Assembly: GCA_910579655.1 (NCBI GenBank)
Contig: CAJTVE010000005.1
Location: 1-64,000, forward strand
Direction: 5' to 3'
DNA: 64,000 bases
Origin: an uncultured Allobaculum sp.
Lineage (GTDB): Bacteria; Bacillota_I; Bacilli_A; Erysipelotrichales; Erysipelotrichaceae
The translations under genes and the position numbers were made by a program. This document shows positions 44,949-53,485 of this stretch, piece after piece. The notes under the pieces are model-generated. The model worked only from the letters and a program-made list of their open reading frames with translations. It had not been told where the DNA came from and searched no databases. The number at the start of each line of letters is the position of its first letter. Position 1 is the stretch's first letter.

Positions 44949-45818
44949 ATGAGTTGTGAAGGATGCCCATCTGCAGGAAACTGCTCCAAAGATCCAGGTT
45001 CTTGCAAAATTAAAGAAAATCCAAATAACCATATTAAAAACATCGTAGCTGTAATGTCCGGCAAGGGTGGTGTCGGCAAAAGTACCGTTACGGTGATGTT
45101 AGCCCGCGCTTTAAGCCGGCTTGGCTATTCCGTCGGCATTCTGGATGCCGATATTACCGGTCCATCCATTCCCCGTTTAATGTCTCTTGAACATGAGCAG
45201 GCGTATGCGGATAAAAACCAGTACGTTTTGCCTGTTGTTTCTGAAGACAACGTCAAAATGATGTCTTTAAACTATATGCTCAGCGATGAAAACGATCCTG
45301 TGATCTGGCGCGGTCCAATCGTTTCCAACGTTTTAAAACAGTTCTATACAGACGTTCTGTGGGGCGATCTGGATGTTTTGCTGATTGATATGCCGCCAGG
45401 AACAGGGGATGTGGCGTTAACGATCTTGCAGGAACTGCCTGTTGATGGCGTCATCATGATTTCTACGCCGCAGCCAATGGTTTCCATGATCGTGACCAAA
45501 GCCATCCGCATGTGTAACAAAATGAATATGCCAGTGCTTGGTGTGGTTGAAAACATGGCCTATCTCAACTGCCCGCATTGCAATGAGCGCACAAACTTCT
45601 ACGAAGAAGAAGACCTGGAAGAGTTCAAGAACAATTCCGGTTCCAAAATTTACACAACCCTGCCAATGCTTGACCTGCTTCGCAATATTAACAAATACGA
45701 CACATTCAATCTGCGCCAGCAGGAAGAAATTGCCGGCTTATTCGATGAATTTGCCAAAGAGATGATGGAAGATCTCGCTTTCGTGAAGGAAGAAAAAAAT
45801 GGACCAGCAGCTGCTTGA
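44949..45818 (+). CDS. mrp: Mrp/NBP35-family Fe-S carrier ATPase
   Basis: A 289-residue P-loop ATPase of the Mrp/ApbC family, thought to carry Fe-S clusters to target proteins. The N-terminus has four Cys within MSCEGCPSAGNCSKDPGSC, a possible cluster site like that of NBP35. The deviant Walker A is SGKGGVGKST, Walker B is VLLIDMPPGTGD, and the C-terminal CPHC (LNCPHCNE) binds the bridging cluster. AAGGAGG lies 9 bases before the ATG. Its end overlaps the Sel1-repeat gene by 20 bases. Confidence 0.93.
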   Translation: MSCEGCPSAGNCSKDPGSCKIKENPNNHIKNIVAVMSGKGGVGKSTVTVMLARALSRLGYSVGILDADITGPSIPRLMSLEHEQAYADKNQYVLPVVSEDNVKMMSLNYMLSDENDPVIWRGPIVSNVLKQFYTDVLWGDLDVLLIDMPPGTGDVALTILQELPVDGVIMISTPQPMVSMIVTKAIRMCNKMNMPVLGVVENMAYLNCPHCNERTNFYEEEDLEEFKNNSGSKIYTTLPMLDLLRNINKYDTFNLRQQEEIAGLFDEFAKEMMEDLAFVKEEKNGPAAA

Positions 45819-46329
45819 TCAGCTCAAAACTGAATATCATGCTTTGCTTGAACAGGGCAGACTTTCTGATGCGCTGCCTTTAATCCGCCAGGCTGCCCAC
45901 TGGGCGGATGAAGAGTCTCAGATTCTGGCGGAACGGATTTATCTGCACGACGCCTATGGTCATCTGCGACAGGATCTTGCAGGCTATGAATACGCCATGC
46001 TGGCAGCCATGAATGGCGATGTGACCAGTATGTACGATCTGGCTTTTCTGTACCGTGATGGCAAAGGGACTGTCCATGATGCGGCTAAAGCTTTCTATTG
46101 GCTGACTAAAGCAGCAAATGCCGGGGATGCCAGAGCAATGGATGAACTTGGTCTTTGTTATCTACAGGCCAGGGGAGTGGCACGCGACCTTGACCAGGCG
46201 GTTTCTCTGTTTGAAAAAGCCAGAGAAGCGGGTGGTCAGGATGCCGATCTGCTCCAGTCCGCCAACAGGCACCTGTTCATGGCTCAAAAAATGATTGAAA
46301 AAGAGAAAAACAAGAAAGCCGAAGACTAG
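45799..46329 (+). CDS. Sel1-repeat (TPR-like) protein
   Basis: A 176-residue helical-repeat protein. At least two Sel1-like repeats are visible: SMYDLAFLYRDGKGTVHDAAKAFYWLTKAANAGD and AMDELGLCYLQARGVARDLDQAVSLFEKAREAG. There is no signal peptide, so it is probably a cytoplasmic adaptor. The start lies within mrp, preceded by GGAAGAAAAA, so translation is coupled to mrp; the partner is unknown. Confidence 0.8.
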   Translation: MDQQLLDQLKTEYHALLEQGRLSDALPLIRQAAHWADEESQILAERIYLHDAYGHLRQDLAGYEYAMLAAMNGDVTSMYDLAFLYRDGKGTVHDAAKAFYWLTKAANAGDARAMDELGLCYLQARGVARDLDQAVSLFEKAREAGGQDADLLQSANRHLFMAQKMIEKEKNKKAED

Positions 46330-46405
46330 TTCGAATCTTTCCATCTCCTGCCTGGATACTTGTCTTTCCGGCATGGTTTGCAAAACGCATTCTCCAGAAG
46401 CATGC

Positions 46406-46470
46406 ATGACCGCTCAACTCAGAATGTCGATGATTTCATTCGACAGCCCCTGTTGGGCGGTCATTTTTAG
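46406..46470 (+). terminator. Nested-hairpin terminator after the Sel1 gene
   Basis: ATGACCGCTCAAC pairs with GTTGGGCGGTCAT (one G-U), enclosing a second perfect hairpin TGTCGA/TCGACA, and is followed by TTTT. It lies about 80 bases after the stop. Confidence 0.75.
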
Positions 46471-46754
46471 TTTTTGCAAAGGCTTGATGGGAATAAATTT
46501 GAAAAATGCACCATCATTTTTCAATGATCGATTTTAAAACCGTCTGATTTGTTTGTTTGGTTTTGACCCACTCTTTTTTAAGAGAGCTTGGGCTGCTTAA
46601 AAAGAACAAATGCCGGCACTTTATAAATCACTTGTTTTGCTACCTGAAATGTATTCATTTTTCCTATGAATAAGGTGTAAAATGGCCATAATATTCCGCA
46701 GAGCCGTTAGGAAGTTCATTGACGGGTATGGTACAATTCACATGAGGGATGAGT
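46471..46754. other. Gap before the tandem tetR genes
   Basis: No gene. An extended -10 (TGGTACAAT, 46729-46737) about 20 bases before the first tetR is a possible promoter. Confidence 0.35.
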
Positions 46755-47324
46755 ATGAAACGAAAAGCTGATTTAAACCAGATCTATCAGAACTCTCGCG
46801 ACCTTTTCATCCGCAAGGGCTATAAAGCGGTCAAGATGGACGAGATCTGTGCCAGTGTCGGGATCTCCAAACCGACATTTTACAAACTGAAAATCAATAA
46901 GCGCGATCTGCTGATCCATGCCTACAAAGCAGCTGATGAACGCCTGCAAACAGATCCGGAAAATTTGTCTGCCCAGCAGATTCATCAAGAGATTTTCAGG
47001 GTTCTGGATCTTGTTATTGAGCAGATCTTTGGCAACGGGCCAGATATGCTGCGTGATCTTCTCCACCTGCATTTTGAACAATCCTGCCTGGATGAGATCT
47101 TGACTCCAACCTGGCGGGGCACGATGATCTCATTGATTAAAGCCGGCCAGAAAAAGGGTCTGATCCACAATCTGCGCAATCCACTGACGATTACGAAAGT
47201 CATTGGCGCCTATGTGACCGGATACAGTTTCCAGTTTGCGATGCAGCAGGCGGAAGATAACCGTGAGAATCTGCATGAAGGCGTTGATGCGATTCTGCAT
47301 ATTGGAGAAATCTATGAAAGCTGA
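46755..47324 (+). CDS. TetR/AcrR-family regulator 1
   Basis: A 189-residue repressor-type protein. The helix-turn-helix region (SRDLFIRKGYKAVKMDEICASVGISKPTFYKLKINKRDLL) is typical of TetR; the C-terminal helical ligand domain is not diagnostic. ATGs at 46749 and 46755 are possible; GAGGG abuts the first, so the second is preferred. It overlaps the next tetR gene by 11 bases. No transporter or enzyme target lies adjacent. Confidence 0.88.
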   Translation: MKRKADLNQIYQNSRDLFIRKGYKAVKMDEICASVGISKPTFYKLKINKRDLLIHAYKAADERLQTDPENLSAQQIHQEIFRVLDLVIEQIFGNGPDMLRDLLHLHFEQSCLDEILTPTWRGTMISLIKAGQKKGLIHNLRNPLTITKVIGAYVTGYSFQFAMQQAEDNRENLHEGVDAILHIGEIYES

Positions 47325-47931
47325 AAAGAAAAGGCAGGATATTATTGATGCCGGGATGAAGCTGTTTCGAAAAGATGGCTTTGACGAGGTTTCGGTGGAT
47401 GATATCTGTGATTCGCTGGATATTTCCAAGCCGACACTTTACAAATATGTTCCCAAAAAAGAAATGATTCTTGCCTATTACTATAAACAGCAGTCCGTTG
47501 ACTTGTTACCGTCGACGTATGAGCTTCTCAACCAGAATAAGCCGGCGGCGGCTTTGCATAACCTGTTTAACCGGCTTCATGAGACCATTTACACTATGGG
47601 GCCGGAACTGTTTGCGGCGTATAGAGCTTATGCCCTGACAGACCATAATTATCTGGCTTCTTACAGCCGCCCCCAGGTTGAAGTCTTGGAGCGGATCTTA
47701 AAAGAACTCGAAGAGCAGGATTTCATTACAGCCAGGGCCACACCGCATAAGCTGGCGGTAATGCTGATGGACTTAAATGAAGGTCTGAGTATTTCCTGGG
47801 CGAGCCGGAAAGGTGATTTTGATCTGGGCAAGACATTCCAGTATTATACCCGGATCATGCTGGGGGTTAAAAAGGGCCCGGATAAGGATGTTGAATTCGA
47901 AATCGGGGAAGCCAACCCAATCGGACCATGA
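47314..47931 (+). CDS. TetR/AcrR-family regulator 2
   Basis: A 205-residue TetR-family protein. The helix-turn-helix (AGMKLFRKDGFDEVSVDDICDSLDISKPTLYKYVPKKEMI) is close to that of the gene before it, so the two may stem from a duplication, but the C-terminal domains differ. The ATG at 47314 has TGGAGA upstream and lies inside the first gene. The pair may form a heteromer or respond to different ligands; the regulated genes are not evident. Confidence 0.88.
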   Translation: MKAEKKRQDIIDAGMKLFRKDGFDEVSVDDICDSLDISKPTLYKYVPKKEMILAYYYKQQSVDLLPSTYELLNQNKPAAALHNLFNRLHETIYTMGPELFAAYRAYALTDHNYLASYSRPQVEVLERILKELEEQDFITARATPHKLAVMLMDLNEGLSISWASRKGDFDLGKTFQYYTRIMLGVKKGPDKDVEFEIGEANPIGP

Positions 47932-48996
47932 GCGATTTATGCAGCTGATTCTGGCTGGTTTCCATGGATGGAGCCAGATATCTCGGATTAAATAAAGTTA
48001 GCCCTATTCCATTTCCTGACAACCCACTCTTAACAGCCAAACTTTGAATCATCAGGATCGGATTTCAGTGGTCCTCCATATTTGAGTGTGGGTAGATGCG
48101 GTCGGACCACACTTTAACTGCGGAGCTATGATCCAACATAAGAAAACACTATGAGATTTGATAAAGGCGAGCGATGGATAATATCGTTCACCTTTTTTGA
48201 AATCTGAGATACTTGTGCTGCCAAATCCGCTCATAAATTTTTCCTTCGCTTAAACCCTTGACAGTGGGATCCCTGCCCCCTGGACCCCAAAAAAGCGTCC
48301 CGGTCGGTTGAAAAATATCTCCCGATAGGGACGCTGGCAGTCTACCAGGGGCAGCCCACTGTAAAGGGCCGCTTCGAAAATTTAATCGCTCTGTAATAAA
48401 ATGGAATACCGATTCTCCATGATGCTTGGATCCACAATGGAATTTGATCCCCTTCAGGTGACCACATATATTTCGTGGAGGGTACCTCCAAGAAAGTGTG
48501 GGAAACCACACAAAGGTTTGGAGGCATAGTCCAACCACCCACAATCTTGGATATTCATTTCAGTTCCGGTCCTTTTTTACATCCCCAATCTTTTGATTAT
48601 TACTACTCACACCCTAACCAGGGTACGAAGAAAAGTCGGAGATTTTATCCCTTTTTTTGAGGGGTCAGACTCCGGCTTTTTTTTGGAGAGGTTGCTTAAA
48701 AATCTTCTTGACCTTTGCGTATAGATTTCGGCCATGCACCTCTCGGTGTGCGGGACACTTGCAATATCGCAGTAATCATAGAGATCTTGCTGGCTCGGAT
48801 CTTACACAAATGTAGTTTTTAACACGGATAATCCTGATAAATAAATTTGTATCGTTTATATCATTAACTAAATAACACTGTCTAATTCAAAATGAGCTTA
48901 TCTATCGCTGTTAGGTTATTGCCCTTACCGCTGGGTTGCAATTACTATCGCAAATAATAGCGCTAGTAGCTAAACATGCTATTTGTGTAAGAGCCG
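47932..48996. other. 1-kb region with decayed mobile-element-like sequence
   Basis: No intact gene. Minus-strand frames at 48188-48544 and 48342-48542 look like fragments but match no family I can name. The part at 48072-48110 (CTCCATATTTG..GTGTGGGT) resembles 51977-52011, and 48598-48722 is repeated inverted at 52064-52193. The right third (48720-48996) is AT-rich with a small hairpin GCACCTCTCGGTGTGC near 48735-48750. Remnants of one element family are the likeliest explanation. Confidence 0.4.
48598..48722 (+). repeat. Inverted-repeat copy A (about 125 bp)
   Basis: This stretch resembles the reverse complement of 52064-52193 along its whole length. The core reads AAAGTCGGAGATTTTATCCC, then seven T, then GAGGGG..ACTCCGGCTT, itself a terminator-like palindrome followed by eight T; GGTTGCTTAAAAATCTTCTT follows. 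Identity to copy B in the core is roughly 40 of 47 by eye. Confidence 0.7.
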
Positions 48997-50298
48997 TTAA
49001 TGAATGCTAAAGTCATGGAGTAGGTATTGAATAAGTAGAGTCTGATATTGAATAACTGCCTGAAAGTCATTCTGTTTTTGGTAGTGTTCAATCAACAAAC
49101 AATACAATGGGATTTCCAGTTCAACAGCATGATATTGAGGAAGCATAGATAGAATTTGTGTAGATAAATCCGTGATATCCTGTTCGTTATTTAATATGCT
49201 TAATAATAATTTCATAAATAGTTTGATGAATGAAGAACGCTTTCCGTTGGTCTTCTTACGAATAAATTCTCTAGCAAAATGCTCAGCTTGCTCATGATTC
49301 TTTAATCTAAAATTTGAAAAAACAAGAACGATATAAAGATCGGGAAAAAGGCTTCCCATATCAAGCCCCTTAAGGGCATATATTATGGCTTCTTCATCAT
49401 TTTGTTGCATAAATTTACACCAAGCTAAGTTATCAAAAATCTCTTTTTGGATGATAGGATCCTTGATCTGTGAATAGTTATTGATGATATTCTGGTAGAT
49501 TTCAATTGCCTTAGAGTAAAGATTCAGATTTCGGTAAAGGATCCCTTCATTCATTCGAACGGTTAAAATTCGACGATATGCTCCTGCCTGTTGAAGATTG
49601 TCAATGCATTGAGCAACTAGATTTAAGGCATCCAGAAATTGGCCTACATCTCCATACCTGTAGATTAAGTGATATTCAATTAAGCCAGATAAGTCCCTGC
49701 GGTGGGTATGTTGTGCCAGACTTGATGCTTTTTGAAGTGCACGAATCTGTCTTTTTGTCATATCAGGATCCGATGTGTCTTCAATGATTCCCAGTAAGTC
49801 ATACAAGAGGGCCAGATAGTATTCATTAATGAAATATTGAGAATTAATAATATGCTGAACTTCTTTCATAGAACCTTTACCAAGAAAAAGGTTGTAAAAC
49901 GAATGAACTAATCTATAGTGAAAATATGCAAAAGAATGTATATTGCTTTCATTATTAAGATATCCCTTGAATTCGCATAGCGTATTTTCATAAGAAAGAT
50001 CAACAAATTCACGCACACACCTGTCAACCCAATCCTCAGCTTCTTTCAATTTCGAAATTTCTTTATTGAAATGGTAATTTTGATCATATGTTTCAAAGTA
50101 TTGAATAGCAGAATTGAATGTTTCTATATTCATATTTTGCTGGCCAGATTCCATTTTGGATAGGGTTGAGTTACTGATGTGAAGAATTTTGGCAAGTTTT
50201 TTTTGAGAAATCTCATATTCTTTCCTTAGATCAAGAATATAGGCTCCATAAAAACGTTCGTGGTTATATTCGTAAGAGTAACTGTCTTGAAAAGTCAT
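48997..50298 (-). CDS. XRE regulator with TPR-like C-terminal domain (RRNPP-like)
   Basis: A 433-residue protein. Residues ~17-72 form an XRE helix-turn-helix (LRKEYEISQKKLAKILHISNSTLSKMESG). The rest is a long all-helical region with tetratricopeptide-like repeats (DLLGIIEDTSDP..; EGILYRNLNLYSKAIEIYQNII; DNLAWCKFMQQNDEEAIIYALKGL), the layout of Rgg/PlcR/MutR-type regulators that sense peptides. The gene is clearly more AT-rich than its neighbours, which suggests transfer. It diverges from the membrane protein at 50655. No cognate peptide gene was found with confidence. Confidence 0.75.
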   Translation of the reverse strand: MTFQDSYSYEYNHERFYGAYILDLRKEYEISQKKLAKILHISNSTLSKMESGQQNMNIETFNSAIQYFETYDQNYHFNKEISKLKEAEDWVDRCVREFVDLSYENTLCEFKGYLNNESNIHSFAYFHYRLVHSFYNLFLGKGSMKEVQHIINSQYFINEYYLALLYDLLGIIEDTSDPDMTKRQIRALQKASSLAQHTHRRDLSGLIEYHLIYRYGDVGQFLDALNLVAQCIDNLQQAGAYRRILTVRMNEGILYRNLNLYSKAIEIYQNIINNYSQIKDPIIQKEIFDNLAWCKFMQQNDEEAIIYALKGLDMGSLFPDLYIVLVFSNFRLKNHEQAEHFAREFIRKKTNGKRSSFIKLFMKLLLSILNNEQDITDLSTQILSMLPQYHAVELEIPLYCLLIEHYQKQNDFQAVIQYQTLLIQYLLHDFSIH

Positions 50299-50654
50299 TT
50301 TTTTTTACGATCGGAATTTCGAAAATAATCTGTTCCTTTCTGTTTTAAAAAAAACTATCATGAAATCAGCAAAAAGGCCACTGATAGCTGAAATGTTGCC
50401 AACTATCAAATAAAAATAGATCTTAGACGATGTTTATTTCACATTTTATCTTTCTAAATTATCAGAAGATTGTAAACTGGTACTTTTATTTAAGGTTGTT
50501 TTCAATACTCTCATTCATTCAAATAAACCTCTCTAACAAAAGTGCACAAATTAAGTCCGAAACAGACATTGTCCAAGATCAACTCTTACGCGAATGGCGT
50601 GTTTAACTACCATTACAGATATTTGCAACATTAGCTATAGATAAGAACATTTAA
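50299..50654. promoter_or_regulatory. Divergent control region of the regulator and membrane protein
   Basis: An AT-rich 356-base gap. ACTATCA at 50354-50360 is inverted as TGATAGC at 50382-50388 and repeated as ACTATCA at 50402-50408, a possible operator cluster near the regulator's own promoter. A 17-codon frame at 50360-50413 is too short and lacks a ribosome site. Confidence 0.35.
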
Positions 50655-51827
50655 ATGAAAAAAAGAAAACGATGGAGAGTCGTAAAATGGCTCTCCCTTC
50701 TTGTTGGATTCAGTATCACGTTGTATTTTGGTGTGCTGTTTTTGGGACACCATCAGATTGACCATTTCAAGAGATCTGACCAGGCAGAGTTTTATGTTGT
50801 GAGTTATGACGGAATTACGGGATACCGGATTGAAAATGGCCAGCCAGCACCGGTCGTTGAAAACAAAGTCGGAATTATCCGTGAAGGGATGAATCCCATA
50901 GTTTTGCAGGCAGAGCTTCTTAATCGATATCTCGTCTTTTCTGAGGATGGATGGCCAACAGGAAAGACAGAAGGAGTCATTTCTATCGATTTTGAGGAAG
51001 GAACAGTGGAGTATCACAAGACGAAGCATAGTGCCTGGACGTCAGCTGGAGAAACAGAAAATTATTACTTTGCAATGGTTGCCGGTGGCGAAAATTTCAT
51101 CTCAGTTTATACGCCACAATTAGAAGAAAAGGACCATCTGATTCTGGATCACCCTGCCATGATGGTCAACGATTTTACTGCAGACGCAAAAGATACTTTT
51201 TGGGCGATATCAACCGATGTGGAGTCGACAGTCAATGAAAACGGCTATCATGACTTTACGAATCGACTGCTTAAGGGGTCTGTCCAGGATGGAAAACTGA
51301 GTCTGGAGTTGATCAAAGAACTTGAAAAGAATCCTGACAGGCAATACTGGTTTAATGATACAGTTTACAAAGGGAATTATCTTTACTGTACCTGCCAAGG
51401 GTGGCGTAATTTAGCCACTTTCGAAAGAAACGTTGAGGGCTGGATTTATCGTTATAATCTTGTTCAGGAAACAGGAGAGTTTTTTCCTCTTGAGGAAGTT
51501 GCACCAGAAGCTTTTTTTGAACTTGATGACAATCTGTTTGCAATTAGACATTCCCAAAGTTCTTCAACCCAATTTGGATTTACATTGTTTGATGGAAATA
51601 CTGGTGAAAGTACCTTTGTAAATTTGGAAGAACTTGGTGTTGATCGAGACAGCAATGAGGATCAGATCATGGACTTGATTATGGACATCAAGCCTTTAAA
51701 TTCCCGGCAGCTTTTGCTTCTAATGCAAGATAAGCTCCTTTTATATGATCTTGATACTGATTCACTCGTTTCCCAGTTCCCATTGAAAGACGTGAACACG
51801 GCATTTCATATCTGGATTGTCCAGTAA
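50655..51827 (+). CDS. Membrane-anchored extracytoplasmic protein, unknown
   Basis: A 390-residue protein with a positively charged N-terminus (KKRKRWRVVKW) and one membrane segment (residues ~13-31); the rest should face outside. It is beta-rich with repeated short strands (LVFSEDGWPTGKTEGVISIDFEEG; YRYNLVQETGEFFPL; LLLYDLDTDSLVSQF) that resemble a beta-propeller-like sensor or carrier. No catalytic motif is recognised. It is divergent from the XRE/TPR regulator and shares its control region, so the regulator probably controls it. Confidence 0.6.
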   Translation: MKKRKRWRVVKWLSLLVGFSITLYFGVLFLGHHQIDHFKRSDQAEFYVVSYDGITGYRIENGQPAPVVENKVGIIREGMNPIVLQAELLNRYLVFSEDGWPTGKTEGVISIDFEEGTVEYHKTKHSAWTSAGETENYYFAMVAGGENFISVYTPQLEEKDHLILDHPAMMVNDFTADAKDTFWAISTDVESTVNENGYHDFTNRLLKGSVQDGKLSLELIKELEKNPDRQYWFNDTVYKGNYLYCTCQGWRNLATFERNVEGWIYRYNLVQETGEFFPLEEVAPEAFFELDDNLFAIRHSQSSSTQFGFTLFDGNTGESTFVNLEELGVDRDSNEDQIMDLIMDIKPLNSRQLLLLMQDKLLLYDLDTDSLVSQFPLKDVNTAFHIWIVQ

Positions 51828-52239
51828 AATCTACAACCGGTCCTTTGCATCCAAAGATCAATGCTTTACGGACTATAGCCAGAACAGACCAAATCCTTGC
51901 AGCTGAAGGCAGTTGCCTTGTTAGGTGGCTCATACTTTAGATGAAATTCGGCTGCTTTTTCACTATATAGACTGGCACTCCATATTTGCTGGTACCCCAT
52001 ATCTGTGTGGGTGATGTGGTCATGTATGGTCCTTCCACACAAAATGGTCGGGAGTTCAGGATACAAAGGCTAAGGAAGTCTTTAAGCAAACCCTCCAGAA
52101 AAAAATAAAAAATAAGCCGGAATCGACTCCCTCAAAAAAGGGATAAAATTCCCGGCTTTTCGTCGTGTTCTGGTGTAGGGGGTGAACAGTAACTTTTGAT
52201 TTTCCTAAGAAACCATCAGAATTTCAGATTGGCGAAGGA
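51828..52239. other. Gap holding inverted-repeat copy B
   Basis: No gene. It contains the repeat copy at 52064-52193 and, at 51977-52011, the CTCCATATTTG-type sequence shared with 48072-48110. The final bases give GAAGGA immediately before the ATG at 52240. Confidence 0.45.
52064..52193 (-). repeat. Inverted-repeat copy B (about 130 bp)
   Basis: Reverse-complement relative of 48598-48722. Its core AAGCCGGAATCGACTCCCTC, six A, then GGGATAAAATTCCCGGCTT is itself a stem-loop. With copy A it brackets the segment 48.7-52.1 kb. Confidence 0.7.
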
Positions 52240-52785
52240 ATGACTTTTAAACCTGTTACAATGGAGAGCATGAACCAATCTGTAACGAAAACTCTGATCC
52301 TTACAGCGATGGTGCTTTGCGGTGGATTTGCCATCCTTTGTTATCTGCATTCTGATCCAAGCTGGTCGTTATGGCTGATTGCCTGCTGTGTCGTTGCCTG
52401 TATTTATTTTGGAATTTACCGCCCGAAAAAGAAGGCGCATAAAGAACCAGAAGTCCAGTCTATTCTGCCTGATTCGGCCAGAGAAGCGTTGATGGCCGGC
52501 CAGAAACCTCAAATTGGCAGCTCATTAAAGCTGAAAAAAGGCGAACACCTGTATTGGGTTGACCAGATGCGCACCGACTATTACAATTCCAAACCACGTG
52601 TCTTTTATCTGACCAACGAGCGGCTGGTCTGCCTGGATGACGATTTTCGTTTTTCACATCCAGTTTCCAGCATGATTATCACCATCAATTCGGATCTGAT
52701 TCGGATTGAGCAGGGAAAGAGTAAAATGACATTTCGCTGCGCCAGTCCAGAGGCCTTCATGGCTGCATGGAATCTGGTGAAATAA
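52240..52785 (+). CDS. Membrane protein with PH-like C-terminal domain
   Basis: A 181-residue protein with two membrane segments (about residues 18-34 and 41-59) and a C-terminal ~100-residue domain (LKLKKGEHLYWVDQMRTDYYNSKPRVFYLTNERLVCLDDDF) that looks like a bacterial PH or GRAM-like domain. The start is uncertain: GAAGGA abuts the ATG at 52240, and ATGs at 52261 or 52270 are possible. It is 25 bases upstream of the DUF3284-like gene and probably co-transcribed. No function can be given. Confidence 0.6.
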   Translation: MTFKPVTMESMNQSVTKTLILTAMVLCGGFAILCYLHSDPSWSLWLIACCVVACIYFGIYRPKKKAHKEPEVQSILPDSAREALMAGQKPQIGSSLKLKKGEHLYWVDQMRTDYYNSKPRVFYLTNERLVCLDDDFRFSHPVSSMIITINSDLIRIEQGKSKMTFRCASPEAFMAAWNLVK

Positions 52786-52810
52786 GAAGAAAACCAGAAA
52801 GGGAAATACG

Positions 52811-53332
52811 ATGCAAGTTGAAGTAACCAAAGAATTCGATGTCACTGCCGAACAGTTTTATGACTTTATGGTCAAAAGCATCTGTGAGCAGATTCAGGAA
52901 GAGCTGAATCTGGAGGTGGATCCAGCCCAGATTAAAGCTGGCTATACGCATAAAGTGAAATCGACGACGAAAGATGGAAATGTAGAAAAGATCCGCTATA
53001 CCATCAAAGAAGCCAAACGGGCAGAAAAGTTCGTTACCGTCTTTACCTCCGCCAAGCGAAAGACTCGCTGTTCGTATACCTTTATTCCAACCGATAAAGG
53101 CTGTAAGTTTATCTATGTGGTCGATATCAATTTTGCGGATTCCAAATATGAACCTAAGGGATTCAAAGGGAAAATGGCGATGATCTCCGCTCGAAATCGT
53201 GCTGCCCGTCAGGTGAATGCCTCTTATGACGCCTGCAAGAAAGATCTCAAAGAACAGGCCAAGGAAAATAAGAGACTGGCAAAAGAAGCCCGTAAAGAAG
53301 CGGCCGGCGAGAATCAGAAAAGTGAAGCATAG
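52811..53332 (+). CDS. DUF3284-like (SRPBCC-fold-like) protein
   Basis: A 173-residue soluble protein. Residues 1-130 (VEVTKEFDVTAEQFYDFMVKSICEQI..KVKSTTKDGNVEKIRYTIKEA..CSYTFIPTDKGCKFIYVVDIN) resemble DUF3284 proteins of Bacillota, which often accompany sugar PTS genes. The last ~40 residues are a highly charged Lys/Glu helix. AAAGGG lies 7 bases before the ATG. The nearest PTS locus is 5 kb away, so the association here is loose. Confidence 0.65.
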   Translation: MQVEVTKEFDVTAEQFYDFMVKSICEQIQEELNLEVDPAQIKAGYTHKVKSTTKDGNVEKIRYTIKEAKRAEKFVTVFTSAKRKTRCSYTFIPTDKGCKFIYVVDINFADSKYEPKGFKGKMAMISARNRAARQVNASYDACKKDLKEQAKENKRLAKEARKEAAGENQKSEA

Positions 53333-53362
53333 CCCTTCTTCTGCTACAATGAATTTACTTTG

Positions 53363-53390
53363 TCCCTGCATGAAGGCAGGGATTTTCTTT
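53363..53390 (+). terminator. Intrinsic terminator after the DUF3284-like gene
   Basis: TCCCTGC-ATGAAG-GCAGGGA followed by TTTTCTTT. Confidence 0.75.
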
Positions 53391-53485
53391 GCCTGTAAAA
53401 AAACAAAGCCATATCCTTTTGAGATGAGCATTTGAGAACCTTTTTCGACCATTTCGGCCCATGATACAGGAGATGAGGTGTAAGC

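Noticed and set aside
48342..48542. Minus-strand ORF as a transposase gene
   Set aside because: No catalytic motif could be named; treated only as possible decayed sequence.
50360..50413. 17-codon ORF as the signal peptide of the XRE/TPR regulator
   Set aside because: No ribosome site and no export signal.
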